Origin: Dyella_A ginsengisoli
Lineage (GTDB): Bacteria > Pseudomonadota > Gammaproteobacteria > Xanthomonadales > Rhodanobacteraceae
Direction: 5' to 3'
Assembly (NCBI RefSeq): GCF_044904665.1
Contig: NZ_JADIKM010000003.1
Coordinates: 124,001-188,000 of the forward strand
DNA: 64,000 nucleotides
In this document: one piece after another, positions 33,477-41,016 of the stretch
Layout: every line of letters begins with the position of its first letter
How positions within the stretch are numbered: the stretch's first letter is position 1
Position numbers and translations under genes: made by a program
Notes under the pieces: generated by a model
Database searches by the model: none
What the model was told of the DNA's origin: nothing
The model's input: the letters and a program-made list of their open reading frames with translations, nothing else

Positions 33477-34606
33477 GACCAACCCTCCGCGTGCGCCCCG
33501 GAGCAGCCGTCCTCGCTGGTCTGCGCCACCATCCAGCGCAGCGTGCTGCGCCAGTCGCCGCCATCGGCGTGCACGCGTTGGCGCAGGCGATCGGCGAAGC
33601 TGCCTTCGTCCAGCGCGTGGGCCAGTTCGCGCTCCCAGAAGCGGCGCTCGGCCGCGTGCAGTGCACGCGGCGCGATGCGCGACCACCAGCGCTCGAAGCG
33701 CTGCGCCGTGGCGACTTCCTCGTCGCGGTCCCAGTCGATCCAGCGCGCCTGCATGGCGTGGCGACGCGCGCGCCACTTGTTCTCGTCGATGCAGGCGCGC
33801 GGCCATGGTGGCCCGGCGCGGCCCTGTGCCAGCTCCAGTTCGAGCGTCTCGGCCTCCCACTTCAGCAGCGTGGCGATCAGGCCGATGCGCGCCAGGTCCG
33901 GGTGCGTGTCCATGATGCGCACCTCGAGCGTGCCGTAGCGGTGGTGCAGACGCAGGTCCTGCCACAGGCCCTGCTCGGGGCCGATGCAGCCGGTGCGGCG
34001 CAGACGCTGCACGTGCTCGGTGTAGTCGTCTTCGCCGGCCCACACGTCGGGCGTGCCCATGCGCGGGTAGCGGTCGAGCAGACTGTGCCGCCACGAGTGC
34101 AGCCCGGTGTCGCGGCCCTCGAAGAACGGCGAGCTGGCCGACAGCGCCAGCGCCTCGGGCAGCACATGGCGCAGCCGGTTCATGATCGCCATGCGCGGCG
34201 CCCCGGGCGCAAAGCCCAGGTGCAGGTGCATGCCGAAGCTGAAGGCGCTGCGCGCCACGTCCTGGTATTCGTCGACCAGGGCCGCGTAGTGCGGAAAGGC
34301 CGCGCCGCCGTGCATCGCCTGCTGCTGCCAGCGCGCGGTGGGATGCACGCCGGCGATCAGGATCTGCTGGCCCTGCGCCGCCGCCTTGCGCCGGGCCTGG
34401 GTGCGCAGCGTGCTCAGCGCGGCGACCAGGTCGGGTACACCGTGGCAGATGCGTGTCTTCAGCTCGATGACGCAGCGATGGATCTCCCGATCCATCGCTC
34501 CTTCGCGGCTGGCAAACTCGTCCAGCCCCTCGGTGAAGTCGTGCGGCACCAGCTCGCCGCCCGCATCCACTACCTGTACTTCCTCTTCCATGCCCAGCGT
34601 GATCAT
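33473..34606 (-). CDS. GCS2-type carboxylate-amine ligase (YbdK family)
   Basis: The 377-aa protein of the GCS2/YbdK glutamate-cysteine-ligase-like family begins MITLGMEEEVQVVD, the conserved Glu-rich ATP/Mg start. CVIELKTRICHG, FGMHLHLGF and YGTLEVRIMDTHPDL follow. Characterised relatives join an amino acid to a carboxylate such as glutamate; the true substrate here is unknown. AGGAGG lies 8 bases upstream of ATG 34606, which is why the longer frame (34642) is rejected. Its stop overlaps the start of the ATP-grasp gene. Confidence 0.88.
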   Translation of the reverse strand: MITLGMEEEVQVVDAGGELVPHDFTEGLDEFASREGAMDREIHRCVIELKTRICHGVPDLVAALSTLRTQARRKAAAQGQQILIAGVHPTARWQQQAMHGGAAFPHYAALVDEYQDVARSAFSFGMHLHLGFAPGAPRMAIMNRLRHVLPEALALSASSPFFEGRDTGLHSWRHSLLDRYPRMGTPDVWAGEDDYTEHVQRLRRTGCIGPEQGLWQDLRLHHRYGTLEVRIMDTHPDLARIGLIATLLKWEAETLELELAQGRAGPPWPRACIDENKWRARRHAMQARWIDWDRDEEVATAQRFERWWSRIAPRALHAAERRFWERELAHALDEGSFADRLRQRVHADGGDWRSTLRWMVAQTSEDGCSGAHAEGWS

Positions 34607-34693
34607 GACGCGCCTCCTCTTGGGGAAAAGCGCATCAGACACCTTCGCCGGAGGCGCCGTCGCGTGACGTGTCGCGGGGAATGAACGGCGCGA

Positions 34694-34999
34694 TCAGCCG
34701 TCGCTGCAGAACAGCAGGAAGGCCGCGCCCAGCAGCGCCTTTTCGGCGGGCGTGCCGCCGTCGACCGTGGCTACGGCGACGCCCGCGTGGGTCAGCAGGC
34801 GATCGCCGGCCAGCTGCAGCGAAGGCTGCTCGGGCGAGAGGAAGATGCGGTCGCCCTCGACATGCGCCAGCCGGGCGCCATCGCGGTTTCGCAGCGTTTG
34901 GCCATCCACGCGGGCCAATGCGTCGCCGCGGCCATTGCTCACCGTGTCGTCATGCAACTGCAGCAGCGACTGCCCCAGCGGATTGCGCAAGGTGATCAT
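34694..34999 (-). CDS. Hypothetical 101-aa protein
   Basis: The small protein is made of short repeating strands (GDALARVDGQTLRNRDGARLAHVEGDRIFL), like a beta-rich LURP/tubby-type or scaffold fold, with a hydrophobic C-terminal helix KALLGAAFLLFC. No enzyme motif is seen. The ATG at 34999 overlaps the stop of the upstream flavoprotein (ATGA), so it belongs to that operon, and the YbdK-type gene starts 87 bases further on. Confidence 0.72.
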   Translation of the reverse strand: MITLRNPLGQSLLQLHDDTVSNGRGDALARVDGQTLRNRDGARLAHVEGDRIFLSPEQPSLQLAGDRLLTHAGVAVATVDGGTPAEKALLGAAFLLFCSDG

Positions 35000-36666
35000 G
35001 CGGAAACCTCGGCGGTTGCCGCGTCCTGGGCGCGTTCGGCCAGCCAGGCGTGGATCTGCGCCACCACGGTGGCGCCCTCGCCGATGGCGCCGCCCACGCG
35101 TTTCACCGAGCCGGCGCGCACGTCACCGATGGCGAACACACCGGGGCGGCTGGTGGCCAGCGGGTAGCCAGGATCGCCACCACACTGCACGAAGCCGTGG
35201 CGATCGGTGGCGAGCTTGCAGCTGGCCAGCCATTCGGTGGCCGGCTCCGCGCCGATGAACAGGAACACGTGGCGGATCGGCGCCTCGGTTTCCGCGCCGC
35301 TGGCGCGATCGCGCCAGCGCACCGTCTGCAGGCCGCGCGCGTCGCCATCCAGCGCCACGATCTCGGTGCGGGACATCAGCTCGATCGCCGGGTTCGCCTC
35401 GATACGGTCGATCAGGTAGCGCGACATGGTGGCGGCCAGGCCGTCGCCGCGCACCATCATGCGCACCTTCAGCGCGTGCGCGGCCAGGTAGACCGCCGCC
35501 TGGCCGGCGGAATTGCCGCCGCCCACCAGTACCACTTCCTGCCCGGCGCACAGCTGCACCTCCATCGGCGAAGCCCAGTACCAGATGCCGCGCCCCTCGA
35601 AGTCGGCCAGATGCTCCAGCGGCGGGCGGCGATAGCGCGCGCCGCTGGCGATCACCACGGTGCGCGCGCACCAGGTGCGGCCGGCGTCGGTGCGCAGGCG
35701 GTGGATGCCGTCTGACGCTTCGCAGTCCAGTGACGCCACGCAGGCGGGGATGGCGATCTCCGCGCCGAACTTCTGCGCCTGCACGAAGCCGCGCGCGGTG
35801 AGCGCCTGGCCGGTGATGCCGGTGGGAAAGCCGAAGTAGTTCTCGATGCGCGCGCTGGCGCCGGCCTGGCCGCCAAAGCCCTTGGCATCCAGCACCACGA
35901 CCGACAATCCTTCGGAGGCGGCGTAGACCGCGGTGGACAGGCCGGCCGGACCGGCACCCACCACCGCCACGTCGTAGATCCGATCGGCGGCATCGCTGCC
36001 GACCATGTCCAGCGCCTCGGCCAGCGCCTGCTCGGCAGGGTTGCGCAGCAGGCGACCGTCGGCCAGCAGCACCAGCGGCCAGCTGTCCGGATGATCGCGA
36101 TACGGCGCCAGCAGGTCGGCCAGTGCGGGATCTTCGTCGGGCGTGACGGCGCGGAACGGGAAACCGTTGCGACGCAGGAAGTTGCCGATGCGGGCGCGGC
36201 CCGAATCGTCCCCCTCGGCGATCACCAGCGGCCCCGCCGCGCACGATTCGATCAGGCTGGTACGACGCAGGATCAGCGCGCGCATCAGCCGTTCGCCCAG
36301 GTCCGCCTCGGCCACGATCAATCGCCGCAACTGCTCGGGGCTCAGCCACAGCGCCTGCACCGGCTCGGCGGCCACGCCGTCCACCAGCGCCGGCTTGCCG
36401 GTGAGTCCGCTGACCTCGCCCATGAATTCGCCGGGGCCGTGATGGGCGATCTCCACCACCTGACCGGCGCCGTCGTGCTGGCTGATGTCCACCCGCCCCG
36501 CGAGGACCAGGATCAGCCCGATGCCGCGTTGGCCGGTGCGGAACACCGCCTCGCCGGCGGCGTAGTCGCGCGGCTCACCGAAGCGGCGGATGCGCGCGAT
36601 GTCCTCGGCCGGCAGCACCGGAAACATCTGGTCGGCCCGGCGCTGGGCGGTGGTGGAGGTGCCCAT
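34996..36666 (-). CDS. cNMP-domain thioredoxin-reductase-like flavoprotein
   Basis: The 556-aa protein has an N-terminal cyclic-nucleotide-binding domain (about 14-135: IRRFGEPRDYAAGEAVFRTGQRG, GPGEFMGEVSGLTGKPALVDG). A thioredoxin-like region follows at about 145-215 (RNGFPFRAVTPDEDPALADLL). Then comes the FAD/NAD(P) reductase module (GAGPAG 237-242; GGGNSAGQAA 381-390; AIGDVRAGSVKRVGGAIGEG). The CxxC redox pair of true thioredoxin reductases is replaced by WYWAS at 361-365. Electron transfer to a disulfide is therefore unlikely. The ATG at 36666 has AGGGAGAG upstream. Confidence 0.88.
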   Translation of the reverse strand: MGTSTTAQRRADQMFPVLPAEDIARIRRFGEPRDYAAGEAVFRTGQRGIGLILVLAGRVDISQHDGAGQVVEIAHHGPGEFMGEVSGLTGKPALVDGVAAEPVQALWLSPEQLRRLIVAEADLGERLMRALILRRTSLIESCAAGPLVIAEGDDSGRARIGNFLRRNGFPFRAVTPDEDPALADLLAPYRDHPDSWPLVLLADGRLLRNPAEQALAEALDMVGSDAADRIYDVAVVGAGPAGLSTAVYAASEGLSVVVLDAKGFGGQAGASARIENYFGFPTGITGQALTARGFVQAQKFGAEIAIPACVASLDCEASDGIHRLRTDAGRTWCARTVVIASGARYRRPPLEHLADFEGRGIWYWASPMEVQLCAGQEVVLVGGGNSAGQAAVYLAAHALKVRMMVRGDGLAATMSRYLIDRIEANPAIELMSRTEIVALDGDARGLQTVRWRDRASGAETEAPIRHVFLFIGAEPATEWLASCKLATDRHGFVQCGGDPGYPLATSRPGVFAIGDVRAGSVKRVGGAIGEGATVVAQIHAWLAERAQDAATAEVSA

Positions 36667-36748
36667 GGTGACTCTCCCTGACGTCGATCGCGTGCCGGCC
36701 ATCGTCGCACCGCGCGGGCCGGCGTCGCTACCTCGAATGGGGGAGTCG

Positions 36749-37426
36749 TCAGCCCAGCAGCAGCGCCTGCAGTTCGTGCAGCGAGCGCACTTCGTGATGC
36801 GGCGCGATGCTCTCGGGCGCTTCGTGCCCGTGCGGATTGAACCAGCAGGTACGCAGGCCGGCGTTGAGGCCGCCCAGGATGTCCGAGTGCGGGTTGTCGC
36901 CCACCATCAGCACCTGTTCGCGCGGGGGCTGCCCCATGCGATCGAGTGCGTGCTCGAAGATGCGCACGTCCGGTTTGGCCACGCCGAGCTGCTCGGAAAT
37001 CACCAGCGGATCGAAGTGCTCGCGCAGACCGGTGCGTTCCAGCCGCGCCAGCTGCAGCGCGGTGAAGCCGTTGGTGATCAGGCCCATGCGCACGCCCGCG
37101 CGGTCGAGGGCGTCAATCAGGGCCTGGGCGCCGGGCAGCAGGGTGCAGATCTCGGCCATCGCCAGCAGGAAGGCTTCGTTGAGGTCGGCCGCGGCCACGC
37201 CGAGCCGGCGCGCCCAGCCCTCGAAGCGGGTGGTCTGCAGCTCCGCCGCGGTGATCGTGCCGTTCTGGTAATCCACCCACAGCGGCTTGTTGATCTCCTG
37301 GTACTGCGCGTAGTGCGCCGGCGTGAAGTCCACCGCGTGGCGCTCGAACATCCGCCGCAGGCCCTGGTAGGCGTCGAAGTGGAACAGCGTGTCGTCGGCG
37401 TCGAAGAGGATCCAGCGGTAGTTCAC
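36749..37426 (-). CDS. yjjG: Pyrimidine 5'-nucleotidase YjjG (HAD family)
   Basis: The 225-aa HAD phosphatase is identical in length to E. coli YjjG, which dephosphorylates dUMP, dTMP and related non-canonical nucleotides. Motif I is FDADDTLF (D9 nucleophile, D11), motif II ITNGF, and motif III/IV AKPDVRIFEHAL...VGDNPHSDILGG. The only start that fits this family length is GTG at 37426 (VNYRWILFDADD); no Shine-Dalgarno of note precedes it. It follows the flavoprotein on the same strand but is separated by about 80 bases. Confidence 0.92.
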   Translation of the reverse strand: MNYRWILFDADDTLFHFDAYQGLRRMFERHAVDFTPAHYAQYQEINKPLWVDYQNGTITAAELQTTRFEGWARRLGVAAADLNEAFLLAMAEICTLLPGAQALIDALDRAGVRMGLITNGFTALQLARLERTGLREHFDPLVISEQLGVAKPDVRIFEHALDRMGQPPREQVLMVGDNPHSDILGGLNAGLRTCWFNPHGHEAPESIAPHHEVRSLHELQALLLG

Positions 37427-37595
37427 GGGCGGGCCGGCAGACGGGGAAGAGCGGCACGATAACCCGCGCCGCCGCTCCGTGTCCGCCGCGGCCGGAGCCA
37501 CGAAATGCCGGTGCGACGATCGGGCATGATGGGGTGCCTGCCCGGCGGCCGCCAGTTCCACACCGATGCCGGGCGTTATCCGCGGAGAACGACCG

Positions 37596-37985
37596 ATGAC
37601 GATGGAACTGAAGATGCTGGCGTGGGCGCTGGTGCTCGGGCTGGTGCACGTGCTGCTTGCCGCCGCGCTGGCCACCGCCCAGCGCGGCCTGAAGTGGAAC
37701 GCCAGCAACCGAGACGGCGACGCGCGGCCGCTCTCCGGTTTCGCCGCGCGTGCGACGCGGGCGAGCAGCAACTTCCTGGAGACGTTCGCGTTCTTCGCCG
37801 CCGCGGTGCTCGCCGTGGTGGCCGCACAGAAAACCAGCGCCAGCACTGCGCTGGGCGCGCAGATCTACCTGTGGGCGCGGGTGGCCTACCTGCCGGTGTA
37901 TGTCATCGGCGTTCCCTACCTGCGCACGGCGGTCTGGGCGGTGGGTTTCTGGGGCATGCTGCAGGTGATTGAAGGGCTGTTCTGA
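37596..37985 (+). CDS. MAPEG family membrane protein
   Basis: The 129-aa protein has four hydrophobic helices (WALVLGLVHVLLAAALA; NFLETFAFFAAAVLAVVAA; YLWARVAYLPVYVIG; VWAVGFWGMLQVI) with the signature RATRASSNFLETFAFF. This marks the MAPEG family of membrane-associated eicosanoid/glutathione enzymes. Bacterial members often carry glutathione-transferase activity. The role here is unproven. CGGAG lies before ATG 37596. Confidence 0.88.
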   Translation: MTMELKMLAWALVLGLVHVLLAAALATAQRGLKWNASNRDGDARPLSGFAARATRASSNFLETFAFFAAAVLAVVAAQKTSASTALGAQIYLWARVAYLPVYVIGVPYLRTAVWAVGFWGMLQVIEGLF

Positions 37986-38036
37986 GTGCTTCCTCGCGCT
38001 GGCCGCGGACCGTCCGTCGGCCAGCGCGAACCGGCA

Positions 38037-38237
38037 TTACACCGGCGCCTTGCCGATCGACGCGCCGCCGTCCACGAACACCGTCTGTCCGGTGATGCAG
38101 GCCGCGTCGTCGGACCCCAGGAAGGCGATCGCCGCGGCGATCTCGTCGGGCTTGCCGAAGCGGCTCATCAGCACCAGCGGCGAATAGCGCAGTTCGCCCT
38201 CGCTGCCCGGCGCGCTGATCTCGCAGGACAGTCCGGT
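38037..38237 (-). pseudogene. Short-chain dehydrogenase relic (C-terminal fragment)
   Basis: About 65 codons match only the end of an SDR: SRFGKPDEIAAAIAFLGSDDAACITGQTVFVDGGASIG, the usual last helix and strand. The Rossmann start, the catalytic Ser-Tyr-Lys and some 180 residues that should lie upstream are absent. The frame upstream (to 38351) is low-similarity GC-rich sequence, and the next gene, doxX, starts right there. It looks like an intact SDR gene that lost its 5' part by deletion beside doxX. It is probably not expressed as a functional enzyme. Confidence 0.75.
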
Positions 38238-38360
38238 CTCGCCGCCCCAGCACAAGCGCCGCCGCGGCGAACGCCGCGTGCACTGCATCGCCTGCCCGGC
38301 GGGTCCGGACGCAGTGAGGCCGGACCGCTGCGCGCGGCCCGGCCTCTTCAAGCGCTGCGA

Positions 38361-38777
38361 TCAGTTCAACGCGCGCGCACCGTGGCGACGCTGGCGCAGC
38401 GCGTCCAGGCTGTAGGCGCCGGCCCCGGTCGCGGCCACCTGCAGCAGGCCGCCGGCGATCGCGATGTTCTTCAGGAAGTGGATGAACTGGTTCTGGTCGT
38501 CGAAGTGGTCGTGGAAGGCCAGTGCGGTCGCGACGGTGAACAGCGCCATCAGCACCGCCACGACGCGGGTGCGATAGCCGGCCAGCAGGGCCAGGCCGAA
38601 GCCGACCTCCACGACCACCGCGACCAGGTAGGCGAGATCCGGCAGCGGCAGGCCGGCGTAGACGATGTAGGCCTTGGTGGCGGCGGGCGCGGCGAGCTTG
38701 CCGAAGCCGCTGATCAGAAACAGGCTCGACAGCAGCGCGCGGGCGAGCAGGGAAGTGGAAGCGTTCTGCGTGTTCAT
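38361..38777 (-). CDS. DoxX family membrane protein
   Basis: This 138-aa inner-membrane protein has four hydrophobic helices and the family start LLARALLSSLFLISGFGKL, then PLPDLAYLVAVVVEVGFGLALLAGYRTR and FIHFLKNIAIAGGLL. DoxX-like proteins are linked to quinone or thiol electron handling. It is divergent from the LysR-type gene; the shared 125-base intergenic region holds a perfect palindrome. The SDR relic follows on the same strand. Confidence 0.92.
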   Translation of the reverse strand: MNTQNASTSLLARALLSSLFLISGFGKLAAPAATKAYIVYAGLPLPDLAYLVAVVVEVGFGLALLAGYRTRVVAVLMALFTVATALAFHDHFDDQNQFIHFLKNIAIAGGLLQVAATGAGAYSLDALRQRRHGARALN

Positions 38778-38853
38778 GGCGGTACCTCGAAGCGGAAGGA
38801 AAGCACCGACCGGATGGCCGGTGACGTGGCCGGCACTCTAATGTCGCCCGACG

Positions 38854-38869
38854 AGGCGATAAATCGCCT
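38854..38869. promoter_or_regulatory. Perfect palindrome in LysR/DoxX intergenic region (likely operator)
   Basis: AGGCGATAAATCGCCT is a perfect 7-2-7 dyad, 33 bases before the LysR start and 76 before doxX. A dyad between a LysR gene and its divergent neighbour is the usual place of the regulator's recognition site. Confidence 0.68.
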
Positions 38870-38902
38870 AGGATGCGTTTCATCGTCCGTTTGGAATTGA
38901 CA

Positions 38903-39841
38903 ATGAGCCAGCTCGACGACATGCGCCTGTTCGTGACCACGCTCGATACCGGCAGCTTCACCGCGGCGGCCGATCGGCTGGGCTTGTCCAAGCAGTTCAT
39001 CAGCCGCCGGGTGATGGCGCTGGAAGCGCAGCTGGGCGTACGCCTGCTGGTGCGCACCACGCGCCACCTGCGCGCCACCGACCTGGGCCGCACCTACGCC
39101 GAGCAGGCGCGACGCATCCTGCAGCAGGTGGAGGAACTGGACCAGGCGATCAGCGGCGCCGGCCAGGCTCCGCGGGGAAGGCTGCGGCTCACCGCGCCGA
39201 TGTCCTTCGGCACGATGCACCTGAGCCCGCTGCTCGCGCGCTTCCTGGCCGACTATCCGCAGGTGGGCATCGAGCTGGATCTCGGGGACCGGATGGTCGA
39301 CCTGCTCGGCGAAGGCTACGACCTGGCCATTCGCATCGGCGTGCTGGCCGACTCCTCGCTGATCGCCCGCAGCATCGCGCCGGTGGAAACGGTGGTGTGC
39401 TGCAGTCCCGACTACCTGGCGCGGCATCCGGCACCGGCCACCCCGGCGGACCTGGCCACGCACGAGTGCCTGCTGTACGGCCACGGCCCCCACGTGGAGT
39501 GGAAGTTCGGCGGCGCGGCGGCACCGGCAGTCACCGTGCGCGGGCGCTTTCGCGCGAACAACGGCGAGCTGATGCGCGACGCGGCGATCCGCGGGCTGGG
39601 CATCGCGCGGCTGCCGACCTTCATCGTGGGCGAGGCGCTGGCTGCCGGCACGCTGGTGACCCTGCTGGACGACTACCGGCCTGCGGCGACGGCGGTGCAC
39701 GCGGTGTATCCGCAGCACCGCCAGTCGTCGCTGCTGATCCACACGTTCGTGGATTTTCTGGCCCGCGAACTGGCGCTGCCGCCGCACCTCGCGCCGCAGC
39801 CGTCCGCGCGAGGCGCGCGACGCGGCCCGCATTTGCGGTAA
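38903..39841 (+). CDS. LysR family transcriptional regulator
   Basis: The 312-aa protein has the winged-helix N-terminus (MRLFVTTLDTGSFTAAADRLGLSKQFISRRVMALEAQLGVRLLVRTTR, about 6-58) and the LysR substrate-binding domain (about 95-300: RGRLRLTAPMSFG, GDRMVDLLGEGYDLAIRIGVL). This is the usual regulator layout. ATG 38903 is chosen to match the family N-terminus; an in-frame ATG at 38873 would add a non-conserved leader. Its likely target is the divergent doxX (inference). Confidence 0.93.
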   Translation: MSQLDDMRLFVTTLDTGSFTAAADRLGLSKQFISRRVMALEAQLGVRLLVRTTRHLRATDLGRTYAEQARRILQQVEELDQAISGAGQAPRGRLRLTAPMSFGTMHLSPLLARFLADYPQVGIELDLGDRMVDLLGEGYDLAIRIGVLADSSLIARSIAPVETVVCCSPDYLARHPAPATPADLATHECLLYGHGPHVEWKFGGAAAPAVTVRGRFRANNGELMRDAAIRGLGIARLPTFIVGEALAAGTLVTLLDDYRPAATAVHAVYPQHRQSSLLIHTFVDFLARELALPPHLAPQPSARGARRGPHLR

Positions 39842-40170
39842 GAATCGGGCGGCTAGGCCGCGGCGCGGGGGTGCGCGTGCCGGGGCACGGATCTCTGCTC
39901 GCTCATTCGTTGCATGCGTCCGCATGCCTTCATCCATGGGCGGATCGAAGGCCGACCGGACGGTTTCCGTTTTGCGGTACGCGCTCGCGCGGCTCTTCCG
40001 GGACTCGTGTATCCATCAGCGCAGGGAAGGGCCGGCGGCGCCGCGGGCGCCCGTCGGGATACCAGGTTTGCCGGCGACTGCGGCTGTCCGGTCGGCGGCA
40101 CTCGTCCGGCGTGCATGCGCACGACCGGCTGCCAGGCAGCCACCGAACCGTCTAAGGACAGGAGCAACAC
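39842..40170. other. Intergenic, no gene seen
   Basis: The 329 bases between lysR and the haem-oxygenase-like gene have no credible reading frame, hairpin or known motif. They presumably hold the promoter of the 40171 gene. Confidence 0.4.
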
Positions 40171-40947
40171 ATGAACAAGCACTTCGAACGCACCGGCCCG
40201 CTCACCGAGCTGTCCAGCTATCCCCAGTGGGCCCAGGACATGGTGGCCGACTGCGAAAGCACCAAGCAGCGCGTGCTCGACCACGAGATCTGGAAGCTGA
40301 TGATGGACGTGCGGATGGATCAGGAGTCCACCGCCAACTTCATGATGGGCCTGTGGCCCTTCATCGAGCGATTCCCGAGCTTCATGGCGCTGAGCCTGCT
40401 CAAGACCCGCTACGGCCGCAGTCCGGGCGACAACCTGGCCCGGCGCTGGCTGGTACGCAACATCCGGGTGGAGCAGAACCACGCCGAGTACTGGCTCAAC
40501 TGGGCCGAGGGCGCGGGCGTGCCGCGCGAGCGACTGCTGGGCGAACTGGCGCCCCACGGCACCGATGGGCTGTCGCGCTGGTGCGAGGACATCTGCAACC
40601 GGGGCACCCTGGCCGCCGGCATGGTCGCCACCAACTACGCCATCGAGGGAGTGACCGGCGAGTGGTCGCAGATGATCTATGACAGCACGAAGTACCGGGA
40701 AAGCTTTGATCCGTCAGTACGCACGTCGGCGCTAAAGTGGTTGCACCTGCATGCCGCTTATGACGACACTCACCCGTGGGAAGCGCTGGAAATCGTTTGC
40801 ACGCTGATGGGACTGGAGCCGTCGGCCGATGACGTGGCGCATCTGGCCGAATGCATCAAGCGCAGCTATACCAGCATGATCCTGCTGGGCGATCGATGCA
40901 TCCAGAACTGCCCGGACCGACTGGTGCTGAGCGAAGCTGCGGCGTAA
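40171..40947 (+). CDS. Haem-oxygenase-fold protein (TenA/PqqC-like)
   Basis: The 258-aa all-helical protein fits the TenA/THI-4/PqqC-like iron-containing redox family. Repeated histidine and glutamate positions on helices (RNIRVEQNHAEYWLNWAEG, NYAIEGVTGEWSQ, KWLHLHAAYDDTHPWEALEIV) could form a metal site. The reaction is unknown. PqqC-like activity is suggested only by fold, although a PQQ enzyme sits at 28533-31043. AGGAG lies before ATG 40171. It is followed by the GGDEF-EAL gene 69 bases on. Confidence 0.8.
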   Translation: MNKHFERTGPLTELSSYPQWAQDMVADCESTKQRVLDHEIWKLMMDVRMDQESTANFMMGLWPFIERFPSFMALSLLKTRYGRSPGDNLARRWLVRNIRVEQNHAEYWLNWAEGAGVPRERLLGELAPHGTDGLSRWCEDICNRGTLAAGMVATNYAIEGVTGEWSQMIYDSTKYRESFDPSVRTSALKWLHLHAAYDDTHPWEALEIVCTLMGLEPSADDVAHLAECIKRSYTSMILLGDRCIQNCPDRLVLSEAAA

Positions 40948-41016
40948 AGGATTGCCGCAGAAGGGGAAACTGGAACGGCGGACACGGGTTGGTGTCCTTC
41001 AGCAAACAGGCATGCA

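Noticed and set aside
40980..40997. Small hairpin before the GGDEF-EAL gene as a riboswitch
   Set aside because: A 6-bp stem without flanking conserved elements; not enough for a c-di-GMP riboswitch or a terminator.
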